Of a DNA stretch of 64,000 nucleotides, positions 1 to 10,906 are shown piece after piece; within the stretch, counting starts at the first letter, position 1; each line of letters opens with the position of its first letter. A program made the translations under genes and the position numbers. The stretch covers positions 1,178,001 to 1,242,000 of the forward strand of contig JAADKB010000013.1 of NCBI GenBank assembly GCA_009982845.1, written 5' to 3'. This stretch comes from Delphinella strobiligena. Lineage: Eukaryota; Ascomycota; Dothideomycetes; Dothideales; Dothioraceae. Under the pieces are notes generated by a model that saw nothing but the letters and a program-made list of their open reading frames with translations, searched no databases and was not told the DNA's origin.

Positions 1-552
1 CTCTGTTGACTGCTGGAAAGACTTCATCACACTGAGGTGCTTTTCGCGATCTGGGGATAGCCGTTAGCAGCCAGAGCGGAAGAAGCTTGGTGCAATCTAA
101 CCTAGTTTATGCAATAGCTGGCATTCATGTCCGTCTTCGTCGATCAACTCCTTCATCAACTTATTCCGGGGTTACTGTCGTCGCTTCAGGGCTTCACATG
201 AGACTCGATTCGTTTCAGGCTACAAGAGGAGAGGGACGGTCTTCCCGCGTCTGTGCCCATATAGAGTATGCACACAATCTTATCGCACTAGCTCTACCGG
301 GGCGTAATTCTCCGCCTCCTTCCGCCTCCTATACACAGTCGAAAACCAATGGTCAGACTTAAAAAAAAACGTCCTTTGTCAATGCTCACTCTCTTGTCAA
401 GACGGTTGTTGAACTCAAGTTATACGAGGAGCCACGTCATAAATTGTTAGGTTTTACTGGTGTCATTTAGCTCGCACGAATCGTATAAAAACTCATACAC
501 ATCATCACTTTGAGCAGTATTCACACCAACCCGAATTGTTTCTTCTCTAGCC
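1..552. other. left-edge intergenic / upstream region of the GH105 gene
   Basis: No convincing gene is seen. The one plus-strand open frame (87-362) has no recognisable domain and low-complexity composition. The stretch next to 553 is presumably the promoter and 5' UTR of the GH105 gene. A poly-A run lies at about 361-369. Confidence 0.5.
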
Positions 553-1799
553 ATGCATATCTCTACACTTTTCACGGCATTGACAGGTGCGGGATTCGCT
601 TTGGCGAATAGCAATGTACAAGAAGCCACGCGATATTCGTCATGGATGTTGAGCTCAATCATCTCGCGAGGACAAGGAGTTGCCAACAGCGGTGCACGAA
701 CAGGCCAGATTGAGCAAGGAATATTCCAGGATGCTTTGCGCAATGCCATCATGACCACGGATGCCTCAGGCAACAATTCGACGATATTCTCCTCGTACTT
801 GAATGCAAGCTTGCAGAGTAGTGCCGAGGATCTTCTCAACGCCACGGCAGACGCCTCAATACCTATGGATCGTTTCTCGATCGGTAACGCGCTTCTATAC
901 CAATATAAGCGTAACGCTACGGGAGTCGCACTGGACGCCATTGAGGCATTGAAAAAATCAACAGACCTACAGACACGAAACTCCCAGGGCGGCTTCTGGT
1001 ACTACCAAGCCTATCATCAGTGGTCCTATCTCGATGGCATGTACTCGCTACCCGCGTGGTACATTCATTATGCGACATTGTACGAGCCACATAACCTCAC
1101 GGCGGTAGTCGACGATGTTGTGAACCAATTTGATCTTCTATGGAGTCATGACTACCATCCGAGTACCGGCCTGCTCGTACATGGTTATGACGAGTCCAAA
1201 ACCGCCGTATGGGCCAATCCAGTGACTGGAGCAAGTTCGATCGTCTGGGGTCGATCACTCGGCTGGTATCTTACAGGTCTGGTCGAGACCTTAGAAGTCC
1301 TCCCGAAAGACTTCGTTGCGGCTCACTTTCATCTCCAAAGCAGGTTCCGCCAGCTTGTAGATGCCATTATCAAAGTCGCGGATGATGCGTCTGGAGTCTG
1401 GTGGCAGGTCTTAGATCAAGGTGGACGACAAGGAAACTATCTCGAGAGCAGTGCTTCCGCGCTTTTCACGTATTCCATCTTGAAGGGGGCTCGCCTCGGC
1501 TATCTTACGGACAACGACACTGCTTATATCTCTGCTGGGGAGAGAGCGTGGAAATACATGAGAGATCATTTTGTGGTACCTGAATCGAACGGCACTATCT
1601 CCTGGAACGAGACAGTAGCTGTTTGTAGTCTGAATTCGAGCGCAACCTACGAGGTAAGAGTACTCTATACATATTCAGACATTTTTCTTACATGTTACAG
1701 TACTATGTCTCTCAACCTATCAATTTCAACGGTCTCATCGGATCCTCCGCATTTGTACTCGCAAGTCTGGAGTACGAACGGTTGTCAGCCAGTCACTAG
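553..1799 (+). CDS. secreted GH88/GH105-type unsaturated rhamnogalacturonyl hydrolase
   Basis: Two exons, 553-1653 and 1701-1799 (47-bp intron, GTAAGA donor, TTACAG acceptor), give 399 aa. Reading through the intron would replace the conserved end with noise; the splice restores YYVSQPINFNGLIGSSAF followed by VLASLEYERL, a family-like C-terminus. Residues 1-18 form a hydrophobic signal peptide and there are several N-x-S/T sequons, so the enzyme is probably secreted and glycosylated. The (alpha/alpha)6-barrel signatures are visible: SYLDGMYSLPAW, with Asp161 at the position of the catalytic acid of YteR-like enzymes, and WGRSLGWYLTGLVE at 232-245. The family hydrates the unsaturated uronyl residue left by rhamnogalacturonan or pectin lyases and releases the sugar. 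GH105 is preferred over GH88 from these two motifs; exact substrate is inference. It is followed on the same strand by a GST, with no evident functional link. Confidence 0.85.
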
Positions 1800-2220
1800 T
1801 ACTCATTAGTCGGGCGAGAAATATGCATACCTTTTGCTATCAGCACTCTTTTCGATTCATGCAATGTGACTCGTTGCGACAGATCATCATGTAGGCTCCT
1901 GCTAGTACAATAATCGCCAATATTGGCTACAATCAATTTCCGTCTAAATATAGTAATGTTCTCGGACACTTGTAGTATCGTCGGTACCCAATCCTGTTTA
2001 GCGTTAAGTCCGTCTAACTCCGTTGACACTGCGAACATCCGCTAAAGGAACGAACGAACGAACGGCTTTCACGTGGGGACCAACCGTTCAAGCTATTCCT
2101 CGTATCTCTCGTATCTCTCGTATCCATGTACTTACCTCTCCACCCTGCCAAGTCAAGACAACATACCTTATTGAATAGACTCGCAAAAACGAGTCCACAA
2201 AACACAGACACGACAACGAG
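1800..2220. other. intergenic region with two short tandem repeats
   Basis: 3' flank of the GH105 gene and promoter of the GST gene. It contains a GAAC tetranucleotide run at about 2048-2064 and three copies of a 9-bp unit TCTCGTATC at about 2096-2125. No gene is supported; the short minus-strand frames here have no family signature. Confidence 0.5.
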
Positions 2221-2949
2221 ATGACATCGACAACATCGGAACCGCCTTGCACCTTGCACCATCTGAACCACTCCCAATCTCTGCGAGTGCTCTGGTGTCT
2301 AGAAGAGCTATCGCCCCTCCCCTACAACCTCTCACTCTACAAACGCATCAAAGCACGCGCGCCCCCCGAGCTCAAAACGATCCACCCCCTCGGCAAATCC
2401 CCAGTCTTGATAATCGAACCCGTCGCCGGATCCTCAAGCACCAAAACCATCACCATAGCCGAGAGCCGACTCATAATCCAATACATCGCCGAGCACTACA
2501 GCAACGGCATTTGGACGCCAAAATCCGCCGACGAGAAATTCCAAAATGACTACTGGGTCGAATTTGCCAATGCCACGCTCTCGCCTACAGTGGCGATCGG
2601 TATGGTCTTCGACATGATGCCCGCGCAATCTCCGTTCCTCGTCAGACCGGTGATGAATCTGATTTCCATGGGAGCCGTGGGTATGATTGTCAAGGAGTTG
2701 ATGAAACCTTATCAACTCATGGAGGAAGCTTTGAGTCTGCATCCGTGGTTCTCGGGCGAGGATATCGGTGTTGCGGATTTCAATATGAGTTGGCCTATGG
2801 ATTTGAGTTCGCAGAGAGGCTTTTTCGACGAGACTAAGTTTCCTAGGATTGCGGAGTGGTTGAATAGAGCTCATGATAGGCCTGCTTATAAGAGGGCGTT
2901 GGAGAAGAGTGGTGGTTATGATTTGAAGAGTTTCGGTTGGTATATGTGA
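2221..2949 (+). CDS. glutathione S-transferase (fungal Gtt1-like)
   Basis: Single-exon gene of 242 aa, a normal length for cytosolic or ER-associated fungal GSTs. The N-terminal thioredoxin-fold domain (about residues 12-85) is recognisable: HSQSLRVLWCLEEL (helix 1 with the tyrosine/serine-region motif), YKRIKARAPPELK, HPLGKSPVL with the cis-proline, then AESRLIIQYIAEHY, the substrate-binding helix with Glu-Ser contacting the gamma-glutamyl group of glutathione. Residues 100-242 are the all-helical C-terminal domain, including the hydrophobic stretch around FDMMPAQSPFLVRPV and the N-capping-like segment GVADFNMSWPMD. The family conjugates glutathione to electrophiles or reduces peroxides. Assignment to the Gtt1-like class rests on RAPPELK/HPLGKSP and is fairly secure; the in vivo substrate is unknown. 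No intron is needed. Confidence 0.9.
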   Translation: MTSTTSEPPCTLHHLNHSQSLRVLWCLEELSPLPYNLSLYKRIKARAPPELKTIHPLGKSPVLIIEPVAGSSSTKTITIAESRLIIQYIAEHYSNGIWTPKSADEKFQNDYWVEFANATLSPTVAIGMVFDMMPAQSPFLVRPVMNLISMGAVGMIVKELMKPYQLMEEALSLHPWFSGEDIGVADFNMSWPMDLSSQRGFFDETKFPRIAEWLNRAHDRPAYKRALEKSGGYDLKSFGWYM

Positions 2950-3979
2950 ATTTCTGGGATTGAATTACCTGCTAACAACTCGTGCAGGTACTTGAGAGCT
3001 ATGTATGTAAAGCTTTGTAGGAATGCACTTTGCGTAGCAAATGAAATATCATGACCTCTGCCCCATGACACAGAATCCGCCTAGTTCAAACGTCCGTTCT
3101 CATGATGTCGTACTGGTAGCAGGCCGCCAATAGAGAACGCGTCGAAGGAAAATCAACAGCGTGATATAAAAGCCCCGCTATCCTGGACAATATGACGAGT
3201 GAAGACGCAAGTCAAATAATCCCAAGATATAAATGCATAACAACTCGGACCGTCTCGTTCCAAAATAAGGACTGTGGATCCCAAACACGCTCGTAGGAAC
3301 CATACATTATCAATAGCAGATCCTCCATGCGATTGCGTCGATCATACTATATTGCATATTACCGAGCGCGTGAACCGAGGGGTGCTCAAGTCACATCAAC
3401 TCCGTTACCACCGCAAAGTCCGAAGGCAAGTCCGAAATCGACTCAATATCACGAGTCGTGGCGATGAACTCCTTCAGGGTCGCGAGCTATGCAGGGGCGC
3501 CTTGACCGGCGATTAATAGGTAGCGATAATGTGTCGTCAACAAGCACAAGCGTGAATCCGGTCCTATGGCGGGCCTAATGATACAGTGGCAGAGCGTGGC
3601 AGTGTAAGGTAAGGTAAGGTAAGGTGAGCTTCCATTGATACCGTCAACGCTTGGGCGCAGCTAGAATCCTACTCGGCGAAACTCAAGCACCTAATAGTTC
3701 ATTCACAGCCTGTATCTAACTTAGCTGTGGAGTACGAGCAGGCTACCATTTTCTTCCTTCGACTACATTGCGCGAGCTGAGATTGTGGCTTTTGCGTTGC
3801 GTATGGGCTGGCTAGTCATTTTTCCCGGTGAGGTGCACGCAGGTAGGCTACAGGTATGGACGAATGTGAAGGATTCAGCGTCAGCTAGGATGAGATATAT
3901 AGCAAGGCGATATCGTGCATACTTTGTTCAACTCGGTCCCTATATTGCTATTCTCGTACTCGGTATACATCGTAACAAG
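2950..3979. other. intergenic region with AAGGT pentanucleotide run
   Basis: About 1 kb without a supportable gene. A TAAGG pentanucleotide run lies at about 3605-3625. The open frame upstream of 3980 continues the DUF300 reading frame back to 3785 from a non-ATG codon and is more probably 5' UTR. Confidence 0.5.
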
Positions 3980-5390
3980 ATGGCTGGAAGCGAAAACACC
4001 ACATGCCAGGCGACCCCGATGCCACTCTCGGTCACGGGTTCCGACCACGATACCATGGCAATTGTCAGCCTGGTCGGGTTGGTTTTGACGGTCATCATCT
4101 CGTTGATCCTCGTCTTTATGCATTTGTTACGCTACTCGGCGCCCAAGGAGCAGCGACAGATTATCCGGATTGCCTTTACTCCCGTGGTCATGGCGATTGT
4201 CGCGTTCGTCACCTTTCTGTCGTATGATGTTGCACAGTACATCCAGCCGGTCATTGATCTCTACGACTCGTCGGCACTTGCTAGCTTGTTCTTGCTGTAT
4301 GTGCAGTTCGGTGTGCCGGCGGGGACTTTTGGGCAAGAATTGTTCGAGTCGATGGCGAAGTCTGCTTCTTTGGAAGGACAACAACATGCATGGGCCAAGG
4401 TATGTTCATCTGAGTCTGGGATGGTCTTTATAAGTGCCATCACTGGGGCGGTCGCCTGCGTACAGAAGCTGAATTCTGGCAGACTAAATGGATTCTTGCG
4501 TTTCAATTTGCAATGGTCGAGCCGATCTTGTTCATTGTCACTGACGTAGCACTTGCGACCAACGACTTCTGCGCAGACTCCCTGAACCCACGGTATGCAA
4601 ACATCTGGGTTAGTGCGCTCCTGTATCTTGAGGAAATTCGTATGACTGATATCTTGGTCAGGTCACCGTGATCCGTACCATTTCCACTGCCATGGCCGTG
4701 CTTGCCGTGTGGAAAATGTACTCAAGCACAAAGGCAATCATGAAACCTCGTCGAGCAATGTCCAAGCTGCTCTCCTTCAAGATCATCATTGGTCTGAATG
4801 TTTTGCAAACGTGGATCTTCAAAATCCTGGTGCAGCATAACGTTCTCAAGCCGAGCAACAGACTCTCATATGCCGACCTTTTGTACGGTGTGCCAGCCGC
4901 TTTGACATCCATGGAGTCTGTGTTATTCGCCTTGTCGTTCCACTACGCCTTCAGCTCAGGCGAATATGCGAGCAAGCCAAAATGTATGAGCTTTGTGAGA
5001 GCGGTTGTGAATTCTGCAAACCCAATGGACCTGCTGAAGGGTATGCTGCGGACGATTAGTCTGCTTGGCTCCTCTCGCAGTAGAGAGGATTACATTGCCG
5101 CAGACTCCTCCATTAAGCCATTGAAGGCATTCCCTGGCGACCGAGCTTCTTCGCCAGCACCAGAATACGCTGCGCCTGACTTTTCACTGAGCCCTATAGA
5201 AACACAGGCACATCCACCGTCGCGCGCAGCCGCTGGTCGGCAGCAGGGGAGGTCCGAGAATTTGACGAATATGTATGGCTTGGTCCGGAGAGAAAGCTTG
5301 ACACTTCAGGGTAGAAATAGTCCGGGCAGGGGACGCTCACCCTCGCCAGGGCTCTTGAGAAATGGCATAGAAGGCCGGGACATGGTATGA
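3980..5390 (+). CDS. DUF300 / organic solute transporter Ost-alpha (TMEM184-like) membrane protein
   Basis: Three exons, 3980-4399, 4483-4608 and 4662-5390, give 424 aa. Donors GTATGT and GTTAGT and acceptors ending in CAG keep frame and join HAWAK to TKWILAFQFAMVEP and YANIW to VTVIRTIS, matching family continuity. Start chosen at the ATG for MAGSENTTC just before the first membrane helix; the frame stays open upstream only from non-ATG codons. About seven hydrophobic segments are visible (first near residues 27-50, second near 65-83), with the family-typical SYDVAQYIQPVIDLYDS and FGVPAGTFG between them. The tail from about residue 300 is hydrophilic and Ser/Pro-rich. Fungal and plant DUF300 proteins sit in endosomal, vacuolar or plasma membranes and are linked to solute transport or vacuolar integrity; the substrate here is unknown. 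The gene is tail-to-tail with the Zn2Cys6 factor, 70 bp apart. Confidence 0.85.
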
Positions 5391-5460
5391 AGGAGGAAAT
5401 TCGCGCTTCTTCACCCCGCCGTCTTTTGCTATCGTCTGAACAATAAATACCTCTTACAAA

Positions 5461-8400
5461 TCATCCAACATGGGAATCAGGTCCAAAATCGTCTTCACTC
5501 CCGATGACGCCAATCCCCCAGTGAAGTCTGGTCGATGATTTCGTATGGACAAATTTGCGATCGTTGTCATCCACCTCTTCAACATCTTTGACTACTCCAT
5601 AGATATTTTGAAAGCTGCTTCTATACTTGGACACTCTATTGTCCGCAAAGTTTGTTCTGTGGACTCTGTCATAAGGCGGGCCCCGTCCAGCTTCAGCAGC
5701 CTTGACCCAGGCAGTTTGACAGCCTTCAGCAATGATGCCGGCGGTGGCCCAGCCAGCACGCCTGTCAACATCGAAAAGTCGACTCATAAGCCAAGCACGC
5801 TGATCTGGACTTTGATATTGGATCCCAGCGAAGAACAGTGGGACCGAGAGATCACATGCTGCGCCAGCAAGATCCGGATCTAGAGCTTGGTCCAGCGGCG
5901 GCATAGTGACTCCTGCAGCAATACGGCCTATTTTCATAACAATGTTTCGCGTCTCATGCGAAGCCACACCTGCCGCCACATGTGCTGCAGGCGGCATATG
6001 TGGATGTGCTCGTGCAAGGATGAGTAGGCTCATATTGTACAGCGCCCAGAGACAGCTGATATCTAGAGAGCGGTAGAAGATAGCTGGACCAAAGGGGCTT
6101 TGACTAGGACCTTTACACTCTGGGTCCTGTGGCTGGAATGAGGGTCCTAGTTGGGACGCAAAGAAGTCCATTGCCGCCTTGATGTTATTCCAATCTTGGA
6201 CTGCCCGCTCAGTGTCCGCGGATACATCCGAAACATTGTCTGGAGCAGATGCATTGGGTACTGAAGTTCCCTGAGCATGACCTCGATCCTGCCATCTGGG
6301 TTTATATGAAGCTGGCATCTCCGTGCGTCCTCTACGAGAAGGGGCCATACCGAAGAACGGCATCTGTGGTGGAGGTCTCGAGGTGCTATCTTGACGTACC
6401 GATTGGATTGGAGCTGTCTTAACATGTCCAGTACCAAGGCTCGGTCCGCTCGTAGTGGAGTGCTCTTTTTCGTTACGAAGCTGCGTGGCTGGTGGCCCGA
6501 GCTGCATACCAGGCACCGGTCTCCATGTTCCTCCATTTGCCTGTATGACTCTCAGCTTGCGTTCCCTATCTCTTACACTAAAGTCGGCAATCCTAGCAAG
6601 GACGATCATTAGGTGATCGAAAGAACCATAAACTGCATCCGGTCTGTTCAATGGAGCTCTTGGAGGACAATCTGTCCAGCGTTCAAAATCCATGCTGCAT
6701 ACTGTTAGCAGTGTACAAGGTTTAAAAAGGAAAGATGTGCTCACAGCAGTGCGTTACCACTGATGATACTTTGGTAAACGTCCTGTTTACAATACCACCA
6801 AAAAAGGTCCTTGAGAGTCTCATACTCAACTATGTCTAATTGAAGGCTGCTCCCTTTACTCTGCCGATCAAAGACCTGGCCATGCTTATCGTAGTTCAAG
6901 CTCCGACCGGCAAAGATACCAACCACGGTCTCATCGATGTCAGGGAGTTGGTCGAGCAGGACATCCGAAGGACGACTGTGGTTTACCAGAGGGGGCATAT
7001 CGGCGTAGTACGAGTTCTGTCGATCTCGCGCTGCCTTCTCTGCTTTCATCCGCCTATACTCTTTTGTAGCGCTCGCGAAATCGGTTTCCACCACAAGCTG
7101 CTTTGCACCTGCGAGGTGAGTGTTCCAATTGGTATGGTTTGCGGCTAAAATCTCGTAGTAACCAAGGAGAAGTGTTGCAGCCAGGATCGCAGTAGATTGT
7201 CTCTTCCGCGGATTGCGTACAGCACGATGGATCCATTTCAATGCATAACCATAATGTTTCCATGAGGGTGTTTCAGACACGTGCTGCAATTTTGCAATGT
7301 GAAGACTTGAAATGGCTAGAATTGCTTGCAGTAGGCCTTGGTGATGCAGAGCTGCCATGGGCATGATGTGGGTCCAGAGTCCTTGCTGATTCAGAGGAAG
7401 AGGCCCGTCGTTATGAAGGTTGCTCGGAAATCGTGTTTGTCGAACAAAGATGGTCAACAAAGGCCCCGTAGCTGTGATAAAATGAGCAAAGACCCTGGCG
7501 GTAGCGGAGTTCCGCAGAGGATTGGCAGCCTGCTCCGGTCTGTATGTGTCTAAGATACCTTCATAGATGAAAGTATCAAAGCCCTGGACATCCAAGGCAG
7601 ACATATCGAGCCTACTTATCGCCACGACTTTTTTTAAAAGTCCTTGACTCTTCTGCTCGAGTATTTTGGCGCTGACTTCTAGATCCATATCGTCGTCCTG
7701 GTCCACATCATAGTAATTGTCATCTTGCAATTCCACGGCAGCATCCTCCAAGAGTCGCGCTGGGCTTGCACTCTGATGAACTTCAAGGTCTTCCCTGAGA
7801 GCTGATGGTGTTCGCGCTACAGGCAGAGAAGGCATGGGATCTATGAACCAATATGAGCTACTAGACGTACGAATGACCAACAAAGAGGCTTTCTAAGTCA
7901 GCCTAAGGAAACACTCGACATACCTGGATCTTCCGGGTGCTCATAGAGCTGCTTAGCAAGGAACGGAGGTGGCTGTCGTCCCAACCCGACGGCATGTTTA
8001 GGCTCCTCATGAATCTCCGGGCGAATGTGTTCTGGCTTGGATGTATAGGAGGAAGTAGGCCATTCGTGCTGTACAGTTGTGGTTGTCTCCGTCTGCGATA
8101 TTGTGACACGTGTCGAGCCGGTCTGTTTCGAGTCAGGTTGAACTGGACCGCAGTCAGGTTGGGACTGGGGACCTCCCAGACCGGAGAGTGGAGGCTGAAT
8201 GTGAAAGGATGAAGCACCAGGGGGCCAACCCAACAAAGCCCGTTTAGGCTCCGCTGGATGCTCCAGCTGCGTCGTGTTGACGGGAAGCTGGCCGATATTT
8301 GTGTAGGCGGAAACCGGGTATACAAGTTGATGAGGCAAAGCCTGCAAATGCGTCATGCCAGGCTGTGTCGGGATGTTAGGCGGTTGCATATATGGCACGT

Positions 8401-9029
8401 TCATTGCCATGAAGGCTGGTGCGTGCATATATGCATTTAGATCCCATTGCTGTGGCTGCCAGGGTTGTTCCGGCATTTGTGGCAGGTGACCCGGCTGTGC
8501 CGGGGGTATGAGATACATTTGCGATTGATTCAGATGATCTCGAGAGGGCGGATATGGTTGGTACTGCTGAGGTCCAGGATGTAAAGCATGTCCCTGTGGC
8601 ACGATTGCACGAGGCCTCAGCTCTGGCTGCCCGAGTGACGTCTGTCCTACTTGAAAAGTGGCCATATCCTCCCCAGGAAGTGTGCTGCTACGGAAGGTGA
8701 TTGTAGCAGCACCATGGTGACCAAGATACTGGAAGTCCGCTGATCTGTAGACAACCCGCTGATAGTATCCTTCACACTGCCGCCGTGATTTCTGGCAATT
8801 TCGGCAGATTGGTTTCCCCTCATCGCATTTGATTCTGCGTCTTCGACCTATCAAATCAGTATACAAAAATGCTACAAGAGAGCGAACTATTCTTACAAGT
8901 AAGGCAACCAGTTTTCGTCCTCTTTCTATCACGTCGTGGCTTGTCGTGAGCTGCTTCGGGAATAGAAGAGACACAAGTTGCACTATGAAGCTCCGCAGTG
9001 CCGAGCTCTTCTGCCTTGACAGTGCCCAT
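5461..9029 (-). CDS. Zn2Cys6 (fungal binuclear cluster) transcription factor
   Basis: Four exons on the minus strand, 8897-9029, 7924-8847, 6745-7840 and 5461-6694, total 1128 aa. The first intron (49 bp, GTAAGA...TAG) splits the fourth-to-sixth positions of the zinc cluster; splicing yields GCLTCRRRRIKCDEGKPICR with six cysteines at 42, 45, 52, 59, 62 and 69, spaced CX2CX6CX6CX2CX6C. The other introns are 83 bp and 50 bp. Start is the ATG for MGTVKAEELG; upstream in-frame codons are non-ATG. Residues about 90-350 are Pro/Gln-rich and probably disordered. The middle (about 440-720) holds the fungal-specific regulatory domain (Fungal_trans_2-like), with LWTHIMPMAALHHQGLLQAI and SSLHIAKLQHVSE. 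These proteins are nuclear, bind CGG-containing sites, and regulate pathways that cannot be named from sequence. No adjacent biosynthetic genes suggest a target. Confidence 0.88.
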
Positions 9030-10906
9030 TCTGTATCCGCCTATCCGTCTCAATCTCCTGGTTGGTGATTCGTAGCAGAGCCTCGCTTGGGGGTCATCAT
9101 AGGTCTTCGACTGTGATCACATTGCCAGTAACTCTGGTTTCACAGAGGATAGGCAGCCGAGCACGAGCTGAGCACTGCAAAGTGGGTGGGCCAAATGTGA
9201 AAGCTTAGCCGGAATCGGTCGGTATCGAGAACGTAATAGTGTGGTGGATCCGAGGTTGACAGAAGGAATGATTAGTGGTGCACCGTATAACTAAATCTAG
9301 CTCCCAATACGTTCGTACGTCGGTTATTGATAAAACTGTGTTTGACCGTCGTGGTGGGATACGTATCATCAGGAACCAATGAATGAATAGTCCTGTCAAG
9401 GGTGCCTCCTCTAGGACCGCTCGGCAATCCACGAAGAGGTCAAGAAGGATCACGCAATTGTTCCCGGAAACTGATGGCGGCTACTCTGCGAGCTCTCCTG
9501 GAGCATGACCGCACACAGTGATAAGAAGTACGTACCAGTACCAGTACAAACGAGAAACTTTGTGAACTGGTAAAAGCCGGTGAAAGGCAGGAACCTGCAT
9601 GCATAGCTTGTGAAAGCTCATGCATCACATATAACAAGTTAGGTCATTAGACAAGTGGCAAGCTTACGTGCTTGGATTCTCATCATCATGGCGTGCATGC
9701 TTTCGGAGGTGGCTTGTCTCACTCGCTCGATGTGCGTGTGTGCCTCCTGGAAGCGGGGATTCACGTGCCAAGCTCATGTACATGGAAGTTTGACTTCCAT
9801 ATTTAATTGCTCTCTTGCCCAGATAGATTAACAATACGCAACCACCTTGGGCATATTCTTGGGATAAGGTATACAGTAATCCGGGATCTGCGGCAGGTGT
9901 ACAGTAGATCAAGCCGAGCACCTCGGGGGTTCTTTTTTTGCCCCTCTTTGGATTGTCTGAATCCCATGAGCTGAGTCCTCTTTTTGCTACCCGTTGTTGT
10001 TACATGAAAGGTCTCAGGATTTACTATTGGACTTTGATATTCACTTTTCGTCGCAAGCGCAGGTTCGGTCGTAGCCATTACCTAGTGTGAACACCGTCCA
10101 ATTTACAGGTGCTTCTCCATGCTGGCACCACCAACCTGTACAAGCATACTATTCGGTTGGAGGCTGACTTGACATACACTTCGCATGTTCCTCTTGTCAT
10201 GATTGGCCTGAACGAGTCCGTCGCTTCTATTCTGGTTTCAAAGGCGAGCTGAGCTTCTTCATAGAACAGGCCAGGCATACAGTGGCTTGAAGCGGCTTCT
10301 GCTTGTTTGGGTTGCGTGCTACCATGAATCGGGCTAACGATGCAGGACGCTGACTTGTACATTGATCCTGTCATCCCGCGCTTCTCGCGATTAATCGCCT
10401 CCATACCCTTGTCCTGTCACACACCCGAGCTGAGACTTTCAACACTTAGTACAGCTGTCTGCAAAACCTTGCGGAATATACACTTTCTCCGTCGGAGCGT
10501 TGTTACCCATATTATAACAGAATCCTGCATCGATGAATTTCTGACACTTCACAGATTCGTTGGTGTACTTTAAATATGCTTTGCATGACTCGCACCAGTA
10601 CAAGGAGTTTCTGTAGTTGAATTATTTGATCTTGTATCTCAAGCACCAATCGAGATACGATAAGGGCTCACGAGTACGTACTCGTGATGAGCAGCGATGA
10701 GACGTCGAGATGCACTCATAAACTATGGCATATGCTGGAATGGTCAATAATTCTTTGCAGACTGCTAGTGGTTCTCAACCCAGCAATCAGGATGGCAAAT
10801 TGATGGGTCCATGATCTCTCGATTCAGAAGTCCTCTACTCGTAGTCGAGCAGAATAATGAAAAATTCAATGAATAAAAAATTGGGTATCATTAAAATTAT
10901 CAGAAA
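9030..10906. other. 1.9-kb intergenic region with a perfect palindrome
   Basis: Promoter side of the Zn2Cys6 gene and 3' flank of the NT-C2 gene. No gene is supported: open frames are short and lack family features. One minus-strand frame starting at an ATG at 10078 (MATTEPALATKSEYQSP) looks mildly protein-like but has no support. A perfect 20-bp palindrome lies at 10668-10687. Confidence 0.5.
10668..10687. promoter_or_regulatory. perfect 20-bp palindrome (possible dimer binding site)
   Basis: The half-site TCACGAGTAC is followed directly by its exact reverse complement. A second, imperfect inverted pair TATCTC/GAGATA lies about 10-35 bp to the left. It sits about 0.23 kb past the stop codon of the NT-C2 gene and about 1.6 kb upstream of the Zn2Cys6 gene. 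Function is inference only; it could equally be a transcript-end hairpin. Confidence 0.3.

Noticed and set aside
87..362. 91-codon plus-strand frame at the left edge
   Set aside because: Starts at a non-ATG codon, has no domain, and is Ser/Arg-rich like a chance frame.
3785..3979. Earlier start of the DUF300 gene
   Set aside because: The open frame extends upstream only from a GTG; the ATG at 3980 lies directly before the first membrane helix and fits the family.
9803..10078. Minus-strand frame MATTEPALATKSEYQSP... as a small gene
   Set aside because: ATG start and mildly protein-like composition, but no homologous feature, and the later part is unlike protein. A first exon of an unseen gene cannot be excluded.
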